From JBBQUN01 sp963717115 (GTDB lineage: Bacteria; Actinomycetota; Acidimicrobiia; Acidimicrobiales; SZUA-35), in contig CAVQVO010000017.1 in assembly GCA_963717115.1 (NCBI GenBank), positions 1,116,001 to 1,180,000 on the forward strand: a stretch of DNA of 64,000 nucleotides. The letters are read 5' to 3'. Position numbers and translations under genes: made by a program. The notes beneath the pieces were generated by a model. The model was given only the letters and a program-made list of their open reading frames with translations, did not search any database and was not told the origin of the DNA. This document shows, in pieces, positions 16,521 to 24,985 of the stretch; positions within the stretch are counted from its first letter, which is position 1, and each line of letters opens with the position of its first letter.

Positions 16521-17041
16521 CGGGCCAACCAGGCGGCGGCGATGAGGGGAACGGTCTCGTCGGCCACCTCGGCCATGTGATCGACCCCGGTGCCGGCGAC
16601 GGGATGGGGGAGTCGCACCCGGGGGATGTCGGGCATGCCGACGGAGCGGGCGACGAAGTCGCCCTGGGCCCAGAACGCCTCGGTGACGAGGGCGACGGCG
16701 GGGATGCCGCGGTGGGCGAGTTTCACGGCGTCACGCACGGTGCCGGTGGTGCAACTGCCTCAATGACCGTAGGCCGCGACCACGGCCTGGCATCGATCGA
16801 CGAGATCGTCGAGCATCGCATCGGACACGATCGACGACGCATCGCCCTTGTCGAAGCGGTGGAACGTGGCGCCGGGGTGGGCCACGCCGAGCGCCCGCTC
16901 GATCTGGTCGAGGAAACGCACCGAGTCGGGGAAGCCATTGGCCAGCAGCCCGATCGACAGGGGATCGTCGAGGGCGATCGACAGGGTGTAGGGCTCGACC
17001 GGAAGGCCGGGTTCGCCGCGGGGGTCCAGGAACTCGATCAT
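16517..17041 (-). CDS. UGSC-family selenoprotein (in-frame UGA read as selenocysteine)
   Basis: A 174-residue protein read across an in-frame TGA at 16762-16760 (residue 94). The sequence around it, AAYGH-U-GSCTTGTVRDAVKLA, is the defining motif of the UGSC-containing selenoproteins known from marine metagenome selenoproteome work. The upstream part (MIEFLDPRGEPGLP, then GFPDSVRFLDQIERALG) and the downstream part (GIPAVALVTEAFWAQGDFVARS) each stay coherent, so a stop or pseudogene is unlikely. Sec94 and Cys97 form a UxxC redox pair like thioredoxin-fold sites; the biochemical function of the family is not established. The start ATG 17041 has TAACGT six bases upstream. It overlaps the partner gene 15462-16520 by four bases. 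Confidence 0.88.
16727..16759 (-). promoter_or_regulatory. Candidate bacterial SECIS stem-loop of the UGSC gene
   Basis: Directly after the UGA on the minus strand, GGC (16759-16757) can pair with GCC (16729-16727), GTT (16755-16753) with GAC (16732-16730), and GCAC (16752-16749) with GTGC (16738-16735), leaving a 10-base loop CACCGGCACC. This is the right place for a bacterial SECIS. Judged by eye; no folding energy was computed. Confidence 0.4.
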
Positions 17042-17053
17042 GCCCGGACGTTA
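17042..17053 (-). promoter_or_regulatory. Leaderless-type -10 box for the UGSC operon
   Basis: On the minus strand TAACGT (17053-17048) is six bases before the ATG at 17041, so this promoter would drive the UGSC gene and its partner. Confidence 0.5.
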
Positions 17054-17066
17054 GTACGCATCCTGA

Positions 17067-17084
17067 CCGGGCATGCTTGCCCGG
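17067..17084. promoter_or_regulatory. Hairpin abutting the start of the O-antigen-ligase-like gene
   Basis: CCGGGCA (17067-17073) pairs perfectly with TGCCCGG (17078-17084) over a TGCT loop. Its last base is the first base of the proposed GTG start, and the divergent UGSC promoter is 14 bases away. It could be an operator shared by both genes, or a structure that limits translation. Confidence 0.4.
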
Positions 17085-18904
17085 TGCGTGCGCTGCGCTG
17101 GATCGCGAACGGGTTGGTCGTCTCGCTCTTCGTCGTCGACCCCGGCGGGCTGTCACCATCGGGCCCGGCCCGCTTCGCCGCCGTGGCGGCGCTGCTCGGC
17201 GTCGGTGGAACGCTCGCCATCCGAGAGCTGCTCGAGGATCGAGCGGTGTGGACGATCGACCTCGTCCGTCGGGCATCGCTCCTCTGGGCCGGTCTGCTGG
17301 GGCTGACCGCCCTGTCGGCGATCTCGGCGGTCGACCGTTGGCATGCCGTCTACGGCTCGCCGGAACGGCAGCTGGGCCTCGTGACCTGGATCGGGTTCGC
17401 CGTGGCCTTCGCGGTCGGCATCGCCGTGGGCTTCGACGCCGTCCCGACCCTGGGCCGAGCGGCAACGGCTGCGGTGGCCGGACTCGGGGTGCTGTCCCTG
17501 GCCGAGCTGGCCGGGGCCGATCTGTGGGGGACCGGCTGGCCGGGGCTTCGGGTCGGGGCACCGTTCGGTCAGTCGACGTTCCTCGCCGTGGCCCTGGTGC
17601 TGCTGGGACCGATGGCCGTGGGGGTGGCGGTCGAGTCGGTTCGGTCACCTCGCCGTTCGGTGCCCCGGATCGTGGCGTCGACGAGCGCGGTCGCACTCGG
17701 TCTCGTCGCCCTTGCCGCGACCCAGTCGAGAGGCCCGCTCGTCGGGCTGGGGGTGGCAACCGTGACGTTCGTCGCCGCCCGCCGACGATCGGGCCCTGCG
17801 GAGCGCGTCCCGAGATCGTCCGGTGCCTGGACGATGGCGGCCGCCGTTCTCGTAACGGCCGTCGGCGTGAGCAGCATCTCGCAGCGGCGGGGCTGGTCGG
17901 TCGTGACCGGACGGGTCGACGAGTGGGCCGTCGCGATCCGCGGCATCGCCGACCGACCGGTGCTCGGCGCCGGGCCCGAGGGATACCGGGCGACGTTTCC
18001 GACGCTGGTCGATGCCGACTACGTGCGCCGGTACGGGGCCGAGGTGGTCACCGACCGGGCGCACAACGCCCTTCTCGACACGGCGCTCTCGTCGGGCCTC
18101 GGGGCCGCCGCGCTCCTGCTCGGCCTGTGGCTGATCGTGGCCCGGGCGGCGTGGAGGCGGATGACCGACGAGCGGTCCGGTCCGGTGGCGATCGGTCTGG
18201 CCGTCGGCGTGCTCGCCGCGCTGGTCCAGCAGTTCGTGCTGTTCCCGCTGGCGGAGGTCGACGCCCTGCTCTGGCTCGGTGCCGGCATGGTCGTGGTCGG
18301 CCCTCGGGGTCGACCGGCCCCGGAGGTCGGCGATCGGATCACGAACGGGGGAGTCCGCTCCGTTGGTGTGGCCCTGACCCTGCTCGTTGTCGGAGCGCTC
18401 GGGTCGTCGTTCTGGTTCGTGGCGACCAGCGCCATCGGTGAGCACGAGATGGCCGATGCGTCCGGGTTCCGTCAGGACGCGTCCGAAGCTGCGGCCGATC
18501 GGGCGTTGGCCCGGCGGCCCGAGTCGGTTCGTCTCGTGTTCGCAGCCTCGTTGATCCACGGTTCCGGACCGACCCTGCTCGACCTCGACGAAGCGCTCAC
18601 GATCCTCGAACGAGGACTCGACGTTCACCCCGACGAGCCCACCCTCATCGACGAACACCTCCGTCGGTTGCTCCAACGGGCCCAGCGGTCGGGTCTCGAG
18701 GCCGACGCCCAGGCTGCGGTGGTCGGGTTCGAGCAGCGGACTTCCGTGGCACCCGAGTCGCCGCTGCTGCTCGCCCGGCATGCGCAGGCGCTCGCCCTCC
18801 TCGGTCGCCGCGACGAGGCTCGAGACCGGATTCGTCGGGCCCTGGAGCTCGATCCCGACGACGCGGCCCTGTTGGCGATCCAAGAAAACCTCGAACAATC
18901 GTGA
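17084..18904 (+). CDS. O-antigen ligase/Wzy-like polytopic membrane protein with C-terminal TPR-like region
   Basis: About 606 residues with some ten to twelve predicted membrane segments (for example ASLLWAGLLGLTALSAISAV and WIGFAVAFAVGIAVGF). The periplasmic loop VLGAGPEGYRATFP...RAHNALLDTALSSG matches the Wzy_C/O-antigen ligase signature with a conserved H-N pair. After the last membrane segment (about residue 450) the C-terminus is helical and repeats a TPR-like pattern (HAQALALLGRRDEARDRIRRALELDPDDAALLA). It may ligate or polymerise cell-surface glycans, though no sugar transferase genes are close. The GTG start is uncertain because a hairpin overlaps it. Confidence 0.72.
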   Translation: MRALRWIANGLVVSLFVVDPGGLSPSGPARFAAVAALLGVGGTLAIRELLEDRAVWTIDLVRRASLLWAGLLGLTALSAISAVDRWHAVYGSPERQLGLVTWIGFAVAFAVGIAVGFDAVPTLGRAATAAVAGLGVLSLAELAGADLWGTGWPGLRVGAPFGQSTFLAVALVLLGPMAVGVAVESVRSPRRSVPRIVASTSAVALGLVALAATQSRGPLVGLGVATVTFVAARRRSGPAERVPRSSGAWTMAAAVLVTAVGVSSISQRRGWSVVTGRVDEWAVAIRGIADRPVLGAGPEGYRATFPTLVDADYVRRYGAEVVTDRAHNALLDTALSSGLGAAALLLGLWLIVARAAWRRMTDERSGPVAIGLAVGVLAALVQQFVLFPLAEVDALLWLGAGMVVVGPRGRPAPEVGDRITNGGVRSVGVALTLLVVGALGSSFWFVATSAIGEHEMADASGFRQDASEAAADRALARRPESVRLVFAASLIHGSGPTLLDLDEALTILERGLDVHPDEPTLIDEHLRRLLQRAQRSGLEADAQAAVVGFEQRTSVAPESPLLLARHAQALALLGRRDEARDRIRRALELDPDDAALLAIQENLEQS

Positions 18905-18989
18905 ACCGAATGCGGGGGTCGGGCGTCTGTGTGTCGTGGCTACGACGACGCAGTTGGCACGGGGACGACCGACCGGGGAACATCCGATC

Positions 18990-19493
18990 GTGACCGTCGA
19001 TTTCGCCGAACCGGAGAGTTTCGACGTCTTCTACCGTCGTTGCTATCCCGATGTGGTCCGGACGCTCAGCTACACCCTGGGCGACGTCGAACTCGGGACC
19101 GAGGCCGCCGACGAGGCCATGGCCCGGACCTACGCCCGATGGGCGGAGGTCCGCGACTACGACAACCCGGCGGGTTGGACGTACCGGGTCGGACTGAACT
19201 GGGCTCGCTCGGTCCATCGCCGCCTCGCTCGCCAGCTCCCCTTCATCGGCCGTGCCGAGGGGCACGAACCGTCGGTGAAGGATCCGGCCGTCGCCCGAGC
19301 ACTCCAGGACCTTCCGATCGACCTGCGGTCGGTGGTGGTGTTGCGGCTGCTGGCCGACTGGTCGGTCGAACAGACCGCGGCGGCCCTCGACATCAAGGCC
19401 GGCACGGTCAAGAGCCGCCTCCACCGGGCGCTCGCCATTCTCGAAACCCGATTGCACGACACCGCACGCGACGAAACGCAGGAACGATCATGA
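18990..19493 (+). CDS. ECF-like sigma-70 family RNA polymerase sigma factor
   Basis: About 167 residues. Region 2 is recognisable (FYRRCYPDVVRTLSYTLGDV and the aromatic segment NPAGWTYRVGLNWARSV), and region 4 carries the helix-turn-helix LLADWSVEQTAAALDIKAGTVKSRLHRAL. The length fits SigE/ECF-type sigma factors. Its stop overlaps by ATGA the next gene, a membrane protein with a cytoplasmic N-terminus that may act as the anti-sigma factor. GTG 18936 is an alternative upstream start. Confidence 0.82.
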   Translation: MTVDFAEPESFDVFYRRCYPDVVRTLSYTLGDVELGTEAADEAMARTYARWAEVRDYDNPAGWTYRVGLNWARSVHRRLARQLPFIGRAEGHEPSVKDPAVARALQDLPIDLRSVVVLRLLADWSVEQTAAALDIKAGTVKSRLHRALAILETRLHDTARDETQERS

Positions 19494-21064
19494 CCGGACA
19501 CGACGACGTTCGACCCGATGCGCTCGAGGCCCGACTGACCCGCGAACTCCGCGACGGGGCGCACGAGATCCCCGTCCTGCCGCAACCCGAGCGGGCGAAG
19601 CGCCGGGCCGCCCAGCGCCAACGGCGCCGAACCGAGGTCGGCGTGATCTCCGGACTCATCGGCTTCGTCGGTCTGGGCTACGCCGCCGTTGCGCTCCAGT
19701 CCGAGACCCAGACCACGGTCGTCGCCACCGCCGGAACCGAGCCGGGGCTGGACCTGGCGTGGTCGGTTGCCGGAGCCGACGTCGGCTGGCCCCAGGCCAC
19801 GTTCATCGGCGCCGACGGCTACCGATACGCCCTGTCCACCGCACCCGGTGTGCGGTACGGGGACACCGACGAGTTCACCCCGCTGCAGCAGGCGATCTAC
19901 CGGACCGGGGATGGCACGGCCTGGGATGCGATCAGCCAACCGGAACGGAGTCTGTCCGATCTCGGCGAGCGGGACGGTGTGCTCTACGCCGTGTCGACCG
20001 CGCCCGGAGCGGGCGACTCCATCGTGACCGAGGTCGTCCGATCGGGCGACGGTGGCACGTCGTGGGCCGGTGTCGAGATCCCCTTCTCGCTCGGCACACC
20101 GGTGGATCCGAACGGGTTGCTGATGTCGAGCGGAATCCCCTCGGTGTCGCTGGCCGTCGGCGACGACGCCCTCATCGCCACGGCCACGCGCTACAGCTGG
20201 GTCCGCTCCGACGCGGTCGCCGCCTACTTCGATCTCTCGGTGACCGAGTTCTACCCCGAGATCCGCGGTGATCGCCTGGTCGTCACCGACTACACGGCCT
20301 GCAACCAGGCGTGGAGTGATCTCGAGGCGGCGGCCGGTCCGGGCGACCAACCGGAGGGCGTGGCGCTCGACGAACCGGCCGAGTGTCGGGACGTGCCCGT
20401 TCTGGTCGACCAGTCCCTGAGCGAACTCGGGATCTCGGGCGACCTGATCCAGACCGCCTCGGCGATCTCGACCGATGGTGAGACCTGGGCGCCGGTCGAG
20501 GTTCCCGGACAGATCGTCTGGTTCGCCGGTGGCACCTATGTCGCAACGGGAACCGACGCCTCCGGCGCGAGCCGGTACGCCCGCTCCGACGACGGAACGA
20601 CCTGGACGTCGTTCGATCCCGGGGTCGGTTACCTCGAGCTCGTCGGTGTCGTCGGCAACCGGCTGATCGGCCGGACCTACGGTGACGGGATCGGCACCGA
20701 TGCGATCGTCACCTCGGACGACGGTGGGACGTCGTGGCAGTCGATGCGGATCGCCGATCTCGTCCCCTCTGCCGACGGTCAACCCTGGTTGGCGACGGTG
20801 GCGGCCGGCGATCTCGGCGTCGTCGCCGTCGTCGGCGATGCCGGCAGCGATGGTGTCGGTACCTCGACCTGGACGATCCTGACCAGCGCCGACGGCGGGC
20901 AGTGGACGGCGGTGGCCGCCGCCGATGTCGGTGAGGTGGGCAACGGCTACCCGGCCTGGGCGTTCGTCGACGACGACCGGATCGGCGTGGTCTTCGACGG
21001 GGTGCGACGCAACGCCGACGGCACGGTGTCGGGGGCCACGCTGCTCGGCACGCCGCAGCGCTGA
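19490..21064 (+). CDS. Membrane protein with extracytoplasmic BNR/sialidase-like repeats, coupled to the sigma factor
   Basis: A 524-residue protein. The cytoplasmic N-terminus (about 55 residues, basic, RAKRRAAQRQRRR) is followed by one membrane segment (VGVISGLIGFVGLGYAAVAL). The rest is extracytoplasmic, with repeated Asp-box-like strands: RTGDGTAWDAIS, SGDGGTSWAGVEI, SDDGTTWTSFD, SDDGGTSWQSM and SADGGQWTAV, typical of BNR/exo-sialidase beta-propellers. I see no zinc-binding anti-sigma motif, so an anti-sigma role rests on the ATGA overlap with the sigma gene. It probably senses or binds an external ligand. Confidence 0.75.
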   Translation: MTGHDDVRPDALEARLTRELRDGAHEIPVLPQPERAKRRAAQRQRRRTEVGVISGLIGFVGLGYAAVALQSETQTTVVATAGTEPGLDLAWSVAGADVGWPQATFIGADGYRYALSTAPGVRYGDTDEFTPLQQAIYRTGDGTAWDAISQPERSLSDLGERDGVLYAVSTAPGAGDSIVTEVVRSGDGGTSWAGVEIPFSLGTPVDPNGLLMSSGIPSVSLAVGDDALIATATRYSWVRSDAVAAYFDLSVTEFYPEIRGDRLVVTDYTACNQAWSDLEAAAGPGDQPEGVALDEPAECRDVPVLVDQSLSELGISGDLIQTASAISTDGETWAPVEVPGQIVWFAGGTYVATGTDASGASRYARSDDGTTWTSFDPGVGYLELVGVVGNRLIGRTYGDGIGTDAIVTSDDGGTSWQSMRIADLVPSADGQPWLATVAAGDLGVVAVVGDAGSDGVGTSTWTILTSADGGQWTAVAAADVGEVGNGYPAWAFVDDDRIGVVFDGVRRNADGTVSGATLLGTPQR

Positions 21065-21076
21065 ACCCCCGAGGGC

Positions 21077-21105
21077 GGGGCCGACCGGTTGGACCGGCAG
21101 GCCCC
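21077..21105 (+). terminator. Terminator-like nested hairpin
   Basis: GGGGCC (21077-21082) pairs with GGCCCC (21100-21105), and CCGGT (21085-21089) pairs with ACCGG (21093-21097) around TGG. It lies 13 bases after the stop of the BNR-protein gene and before the next gene. Confidence 0.55.
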
Positions 21106-21126
21106 GACCTGCTGGACTGCGCCGCC

Positions 21127-22011
21127 ATGGACTCCTTCACCGACCGGATCGCCGTCATCACCGGGGGAGGCGATGGCATGGGGCGCTCCCTGGCCGTTGC
21201 GTTGGCCTCCGAGGGATGCCATGTGGCCATGTGCGACGTGAACGAGGCGAACCTCGAGGCCAGCCGGGCGGCGGCGCTGGCCGTGGCCCCCGAGGGCACC
21301 CGGGTGACGACCCATCGTTGCGACGTGTCCGACGAGTCGCAGATGCTGGCGTTCCGTGACGCCGTGATGTCCGAGCACGCCACCGATCACGTCCATCTGG
21401 TGTTCAACAACGCCGGAATCGGCGGGGCCGGGAGTTTCGTCACCGACGAACGGGCGTCGTGGGAGCGGACCTTCGACGTCTGCTGGGGCGGGGTCTACAA
21501 CGGCAGCCGGGCCTTCCTGCCGCTCCTCATCGCTGCCGAGGAGGGCCACCTCGTGAACACGGCGAGCATCAACGGTCTCTGGGCCTCGATCGGACCCGAC
21601 CGGCCCCACACCGCATACTCGGCCGCCAAGTTCGCCGTCCGGGGCTTCACCGAGGCCCTCGTGACCGATCTCCGCGTGAATGCCCCCCATGTGCTCGCTT
21701 CGGTGGTCATGCCCGGTCACATCGGCACCGGGATCGTGGCCAACTCGGCGTCGGCGCACGGGATCGACACCGAGCCCGAGGTGATCGAGGGCTCCAACAT
21801 GTTCCGAGCGTTCGCGCCGACCACCGCCGACCAGGCCGGGACGATCATCCTCGACGGTGTTCGGAACCGCCAGTGGCGGATCCTCGTCGGTGACGACGCC
21901 CACATCGTCGACGCCATGGTGCGAGCCGAACCCGAGCGCGTCTACGAGCGGGACTTCGTCGTCGACCTCCACGCCCAGGGGGCGCTGGTCGCCCTGGTCC
22001 AACCGGAGTGA
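21127..22011 (+). CDS. Short-chain dehydrogenase/reductase
   Basis: A 294-residue classical SDR. The cofactor motif VITGGGDGMGRSLA (TGxxxGxG), NNAG at about residue 96, Ser in NTASINGLWAS and the YSAAK catalytic pair are all present. Asp in CDVNEAN after beta-2 suggests NAD preference. The acceptor is unknown; the neighbouring thiolase and hydroxyacyl-CoA dehydrogenase are on the opposite strand. Confidence 0.87.
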   Translation: MDSFTDRIAVITGGGDGMGRSLAVALASEGCHVAMCDVNEANLEASRAAALAVAPEGTRVTTHRCDVSDESQMLAFRDAVMSEHATDHVHLVFNNAGIGGAGSFVTDERASWERTFDVCWGGVYNGSRAFLPLLIAAEEGHLVNTASINGLWASIGPDRPHTAYSAAKFAVRGFTEALVTDLRVNAPHVLASVVMPGHIGTGIVANSASAHGIDTEPEVIEGSNMFRAFAPTTADQAGTIILDGVRNRQWRILVGDDAHIVDAMVRAEPERVYERDFVVDLHAQGALVALVQPE

Positions 22012-22048
22012 GCATGCGGGTTCGTCTCGAGTCGGATGGGCGGAGCCC

Positions 22049-22065
22049 GACCGGCGGAGCCGGTC
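22049..22065. terminator. Bidirectional terminator-like hairpin
   Basis: GACCGGC (22049-22055) pairs with GCCGGTC (22059-22065) over a GGA loop, between the convergent SDR and thiolase genes. Confidence 0.5.
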
Positions 22066-22077
22066 ACGGCAACAGAG

Positions 22078-23313
22078 CTAGTCGGTGCCGATCACGAAGC
22101 TGACGCTGGTGGTTCCCGAGCCGCCGATGTTGAGGGTCTGGACGTTCTTCGCCCCGGCCACCTGGTAGTCGCCGGCGGTGTTGGTGACCTGCTTGACGGC
22201 ATCGAGGACCTGACGGACGCCGGTGGCCCCGACGGGGTGACCGGCACCGATCAGACCGCCGGACGGGTTGATCGGGATGTCGCCGTCGAGGTCGATGCGC
22301 CCCTCTTCGATGGCCTTCCAGCTCTCGCCGGGGGCCGTGATCCCGAAGTGGTCGATCGCCATGTACTCCGAGGTGGTGAAGCAGTCGTGGGTCTCGATGG
22401 CGTCGATGCCCGACACGTCGGCGATGCCGGCTCGTTCCATCGCCTTGGTGATGGTGGAGCGGACGTGGGGGAGCACGTACTCGGCTTCCCGGCTCTCGCG
22501 GATCTTGTCCTCGAATCGGAGCCGGGCGGTGTTGTGACCCCAGCCCTTGATCCGTGGGATGTCGGACAGGGACAGACCGCGTTCCTGTGCGTACTGCTCG
22601 GCGTAGCGCTTGGACGCGAGGAAGACCGTCACGGCCCCGTCGGTGACCTGCGAGCAGTCGGCGAGCCGGATCCGTCCGCCGACCTCGGCGTTCATGTCGT
22701 CTCGGGCCAGCGCGTGCTCCTTGTTCATGTACCAGGTGCGGGTCTGGGCGTTGGGATTGAGCTTGGCGTTGTCGTAGTTGATGCGGCTGATCTCGGCGAG
22801 ATGCTCGTCGGCGAGTCCGTAGCGGGCGTCGTACTCGTCGCCCAGCCGTCCGAAGAGCTTCGGGAACGGGAACTCGATGCCCTGGGCCTCCTTCTCGTAC
22901 CAGGCCGCCGTTCCGAGGTAGGAGCCGCCGAGCGCGGAATCGACGCTCTTCATCTGTTCGATGCCCACCACGGCCTGGAGGTCGTAGCGTCCGGCCTCGA
23001 TCTCGGCGGAGGCTGCGAGCAGGGCGATGGAACCCGAGGCGCAAGCGGCCTCGTGGCGCCCGGTCGGCAGCCCACTGAAGCTCGGATCGGCCTCGACGAA
23101 GAAGGCCCCGAGGTGACCCTGCATGCAGTAGAGCTCGGCGGCGAAGTTGCCGACGTGGGCGCTCTCGATGTCTTCGGGGTCGATGCCGGTGGCGTCGAGC
23201 GCGCCTCGCACGCTCTCGTTCATGAGGGCCGAGAAGTGCTTCTTCTCCTTGGTCCAGTTGCGGCTGAAGTCGGTCTGGTAGCCGCCGAGGATGTAGACGT
23301 CGGGTGTGGTCAT
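22078..23313 (-). CDS. SCP-x/acetyl-CoA acetyltransferase-type thiolase
   Basis: A 411-residue thiolase-family protein. The nucleophile Cys91 lies in HEAACASGSIALLA. The C-terminal catalytic His motif GGLIGAGHPVGATGVRQVLD is present, as is THDCFTTSEYMA. The closing LNIGGSGTTSVSFVIG is the SCP2-thiolase ending. It probably acts in degradation of branched or cyclic acyl-CoAs, cleaving a 3-ketoacyl-CoA; a non-cleaving DitF/thiolase-like role is also possible. Start ATG 23313 has AAGGA upstream. It is followed, in transcription order, by nothing on the same strand, and preceded 50 bases away by 3-hydroxyacyl-CoA dehydrogenase. Confidence 0.85.
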   Translation of the reverse strand: MTTPDVYILGGYQTDFSRNWTKEKKHFSALMNESVRGALDATGIDPEDIESAHVGNFAAELYCMQGHLGAFFVEADPSFSGLPTGRHEAACASGSIALLAASAEIEAGRYDLQAVVGIEQMKSVDSALGGSYLGTAAWYEKEAQGIEFPFPKLFGRLGDEYDARYGLADEHLAEISRINYDNAKLNPNAQTRTWYMNKEHALARDDMNAEVGGRIRLADCSQVTDGAVTVFLASKRYAEQYAQERGLSLSDIPRIKGWGHNTARLRFEDKIRESREAEYVLPHVRSTITKAMERAGIADVSGIDAIETHDCFTTSEYMAIDHFGITAPGESWKAIEEGRIDLDGDIPINPSGGLIGAGHPVGATGVRQVLDAVKQVTNTAGDYQVAGAKNVQTLNIGGSGTTSVSFVIGTD

Positions 23314-23363
23314 GGTGCGATCCTTGCGAGTGGGGGAGGTGTTCGGTGTCGGGTTCGGACGAC

Positions 23364-24707
23364 TCAGGCGGCAACGAAGAAGCGGCCGCGGTTGATCTGG
23401 GGGTGACGGAAGAAGGTGGTGTCGGCGGCGGCATCCACGATGGCTCGCGGGACGACGACGCCGGCTTCGGACAACATGGTGACCGTGTTGTCGATGCCGA
23501 GGAAATCGACGAGGACCGACGGCGGTGCCCAGTTGAAGCCCATGCCCATGATCCGGTCGATGTCGGTGATCGATTCGCACACCTCACCGACCCGCTCGAA
23601 CGAGTAGCTGATGTAGCCGGCCATGATCTTGCGGGCCAGTTTGGCCTCGTCACCCTTGGCATCGACGAGGACCTGGAGACCCTCGCGATAGCGGGCCTGG
23701 GAGTACAGGTCGGCGATCTCGGCCACGTAGGGCATGTCGGGCATCGTGATCGAGTCCTGGGCGACGTAGCCACCCGAGGCCGGGTCGAGGACGAGGCCTT
23801 CCTTGCGTTTGAAGAAGCCGCCGCCGGTCTTGTTGCCGAGGACACCCTGGTCGATCAGCGTTGCCATGTAGTCGGGGAGGCGGTTGGCGTCGTGGGCCTC
23901 GTCGTCGGTGTTGGCGTGGACGTTGTCGACGATGGCCCGGTGGACGTCCCAGCCGACGAGGTCGATCGTGGCCAGCGGGGTCAGGGCCCGACCGGTGTAC
24001 GGACCGACGATCGCGTCGACGATCAGGGGGCTCATGCCCTCGGCCAGTTGGGCGCACTCGTTGAGGACCTTGAAGCCGACCCGGTTGCCGGCGAAGGCCG
24101 GGGTGTCGCTGGTGCGGACCATCTCGCGGCCGAGCTTGATCCGGCAGTAGGCCTCGAGGAAGTCGAGCACCTCGGGATCGGTGTCGGTGTTGGCGATGAG
24201 TTCGGTGCCGACGATGACGTTGGGCGGGTTGAAGAAGTGCAGGCCACAGAAGTTGGCTCGGAAGCTGTCGGAGCGGCCCTCGGCCAACGTGTTGATCGAC
24301 AGGCCCGAACTCACGGTGGCGATCATCGAATCGGGACGGCGGGCGGCCTCGATGCGGTCGAAGATCGACTGCTTGAGGGTCATCTCCTCGGCGACGGCCT
24401 CGAAGATCAGGTCGGCGGTGGCGAGCGCCGCGTCGAGATCGTCGTCGTAGGAGCCGGTGTCGGCCCGCAGGGCCACCGTGTTGGACCGGACCTGGCCGAT
24501 CGCGGCGTCGAGGCCCTCCTGGGCCTTCTCCTTGGTGCGGGCGAGGAAGGTGACCCGGGGGACGGCCTGGGTGAACAGGGCGGCACTGCCGAAGCCCATC
24601 GTGCCGTTGGCGCCCAGCACGACCACGTGATCGAGGTTGCGGAGGCCGAGGGCTTCGCGGCCGGGGGCCCGGCGGGTGGTCGGGTTCGGCGGAGAGGTCG
24701 AGGACAT
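23364..24707 (-). CDS. 3-hydroxyacyl-CoA dehydrogenase
   Basis: A 447-residue NAD-dependent beta-oxidation enzyme. The Rossmann motif VVVLGANGTMGFGSAALF is near residue 30, ATVSSGLSI and GLHFFNPPNVI carry the catalytic Ser/His segment, and TPAFAGNRVGFKVLNE marks the hinge to the C-terminal domain. A second copy of the C-terminal HAD domain makes up the rest, as in stand-alone FadB/FadN-like dehydrogenases. Upstream of the thiolase in the same operon, it would supply the 3-ketoacyl-CoA. ATG 24707 was chosen for GGAG 7 bases upstream. Confidence 0.87.
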   Translation of the reverse strand: MSSTSPPNPTTRRAPGREALGLRNLDHVVVLGANGTMGFGSAALFTQAVPRVTFLARTKEKAQEGLDAAIGQVRSNTVALRADTGSYDDDLDAALATADLIFEAVAEEMTLKQSIFDRIEAARRPDSMIATVSSGLSINTLAEGRSDSFRANFCGLHFFNPPNVIVGTELIANTDTDPEVLDFLEAYCRIKLGREMVRTSDTPAFAGNRVGFKVLNECAQLAEGMSPLIVDAIVGPYTGRALTPLATIDLVGWDVHRAIVDNVHANTDDEAHDANRLPDYMATLIDQGVLGNKTGGGFFKRKEGLVLDPASGGYVAQDSITMPDMPYVAEIADLYSQARYREGLQVLVDAKGDEAKLARKIMAGYISYSFERVGEVCESITDIDRIMGMGFNWAPPSVLVDFLGIDNTVTMLSEAGVVVPRAIVDAAADTTFFRHPQINRGRFFVAA

Positions 24708-24892
24708 GGGCACGCTCCAGCGTTGCTGCGGTCGGGAGCAACACGGTGCCAGATGTTCGACTCCCGGTCAAAACGACAGTCAAGCTACCGCCAAGTAACA
24801 ACTCGATCGGGAATCCGTTTCAGCAGGTCATCGCCGTATCGGCCGGTGATCAGGCAAATCGCCGGCGGAGCCCATATGCGGTAATTGCATGT

Positions 24893-24922
24893 CCACTCAT
24901 TGGACATCCACTCTTTGGATGC
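24893..24922. repeat. Imperfect 15-bp tandem direct repeat in a promoter region
   Basis: CCACTCATTGGACAT (24893-24907) is followed directly by CCACTCTTTGGATGC (24908-24922). It lies in a relatively AT-rich 278-bp gap upstream of the hydroxyacyl-CoA dehydrogenase operon and could be a regulator site. Confidence 0.35.
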
Positions 24923-24985
24923 CCAAGCAGCCTCACCGGACGTCGCCCGGGCGATGCGCGCCCACGATCGGCCGGGATCGCATGC

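Noticed and set aside
16517..17041. Two separate short genes on either side of the TGA at 16760
   Set aside because: The downstream half has no start signal of its own, and the residues across the TGA form the known UGSC motif, so one selenoprotein gene explains both.
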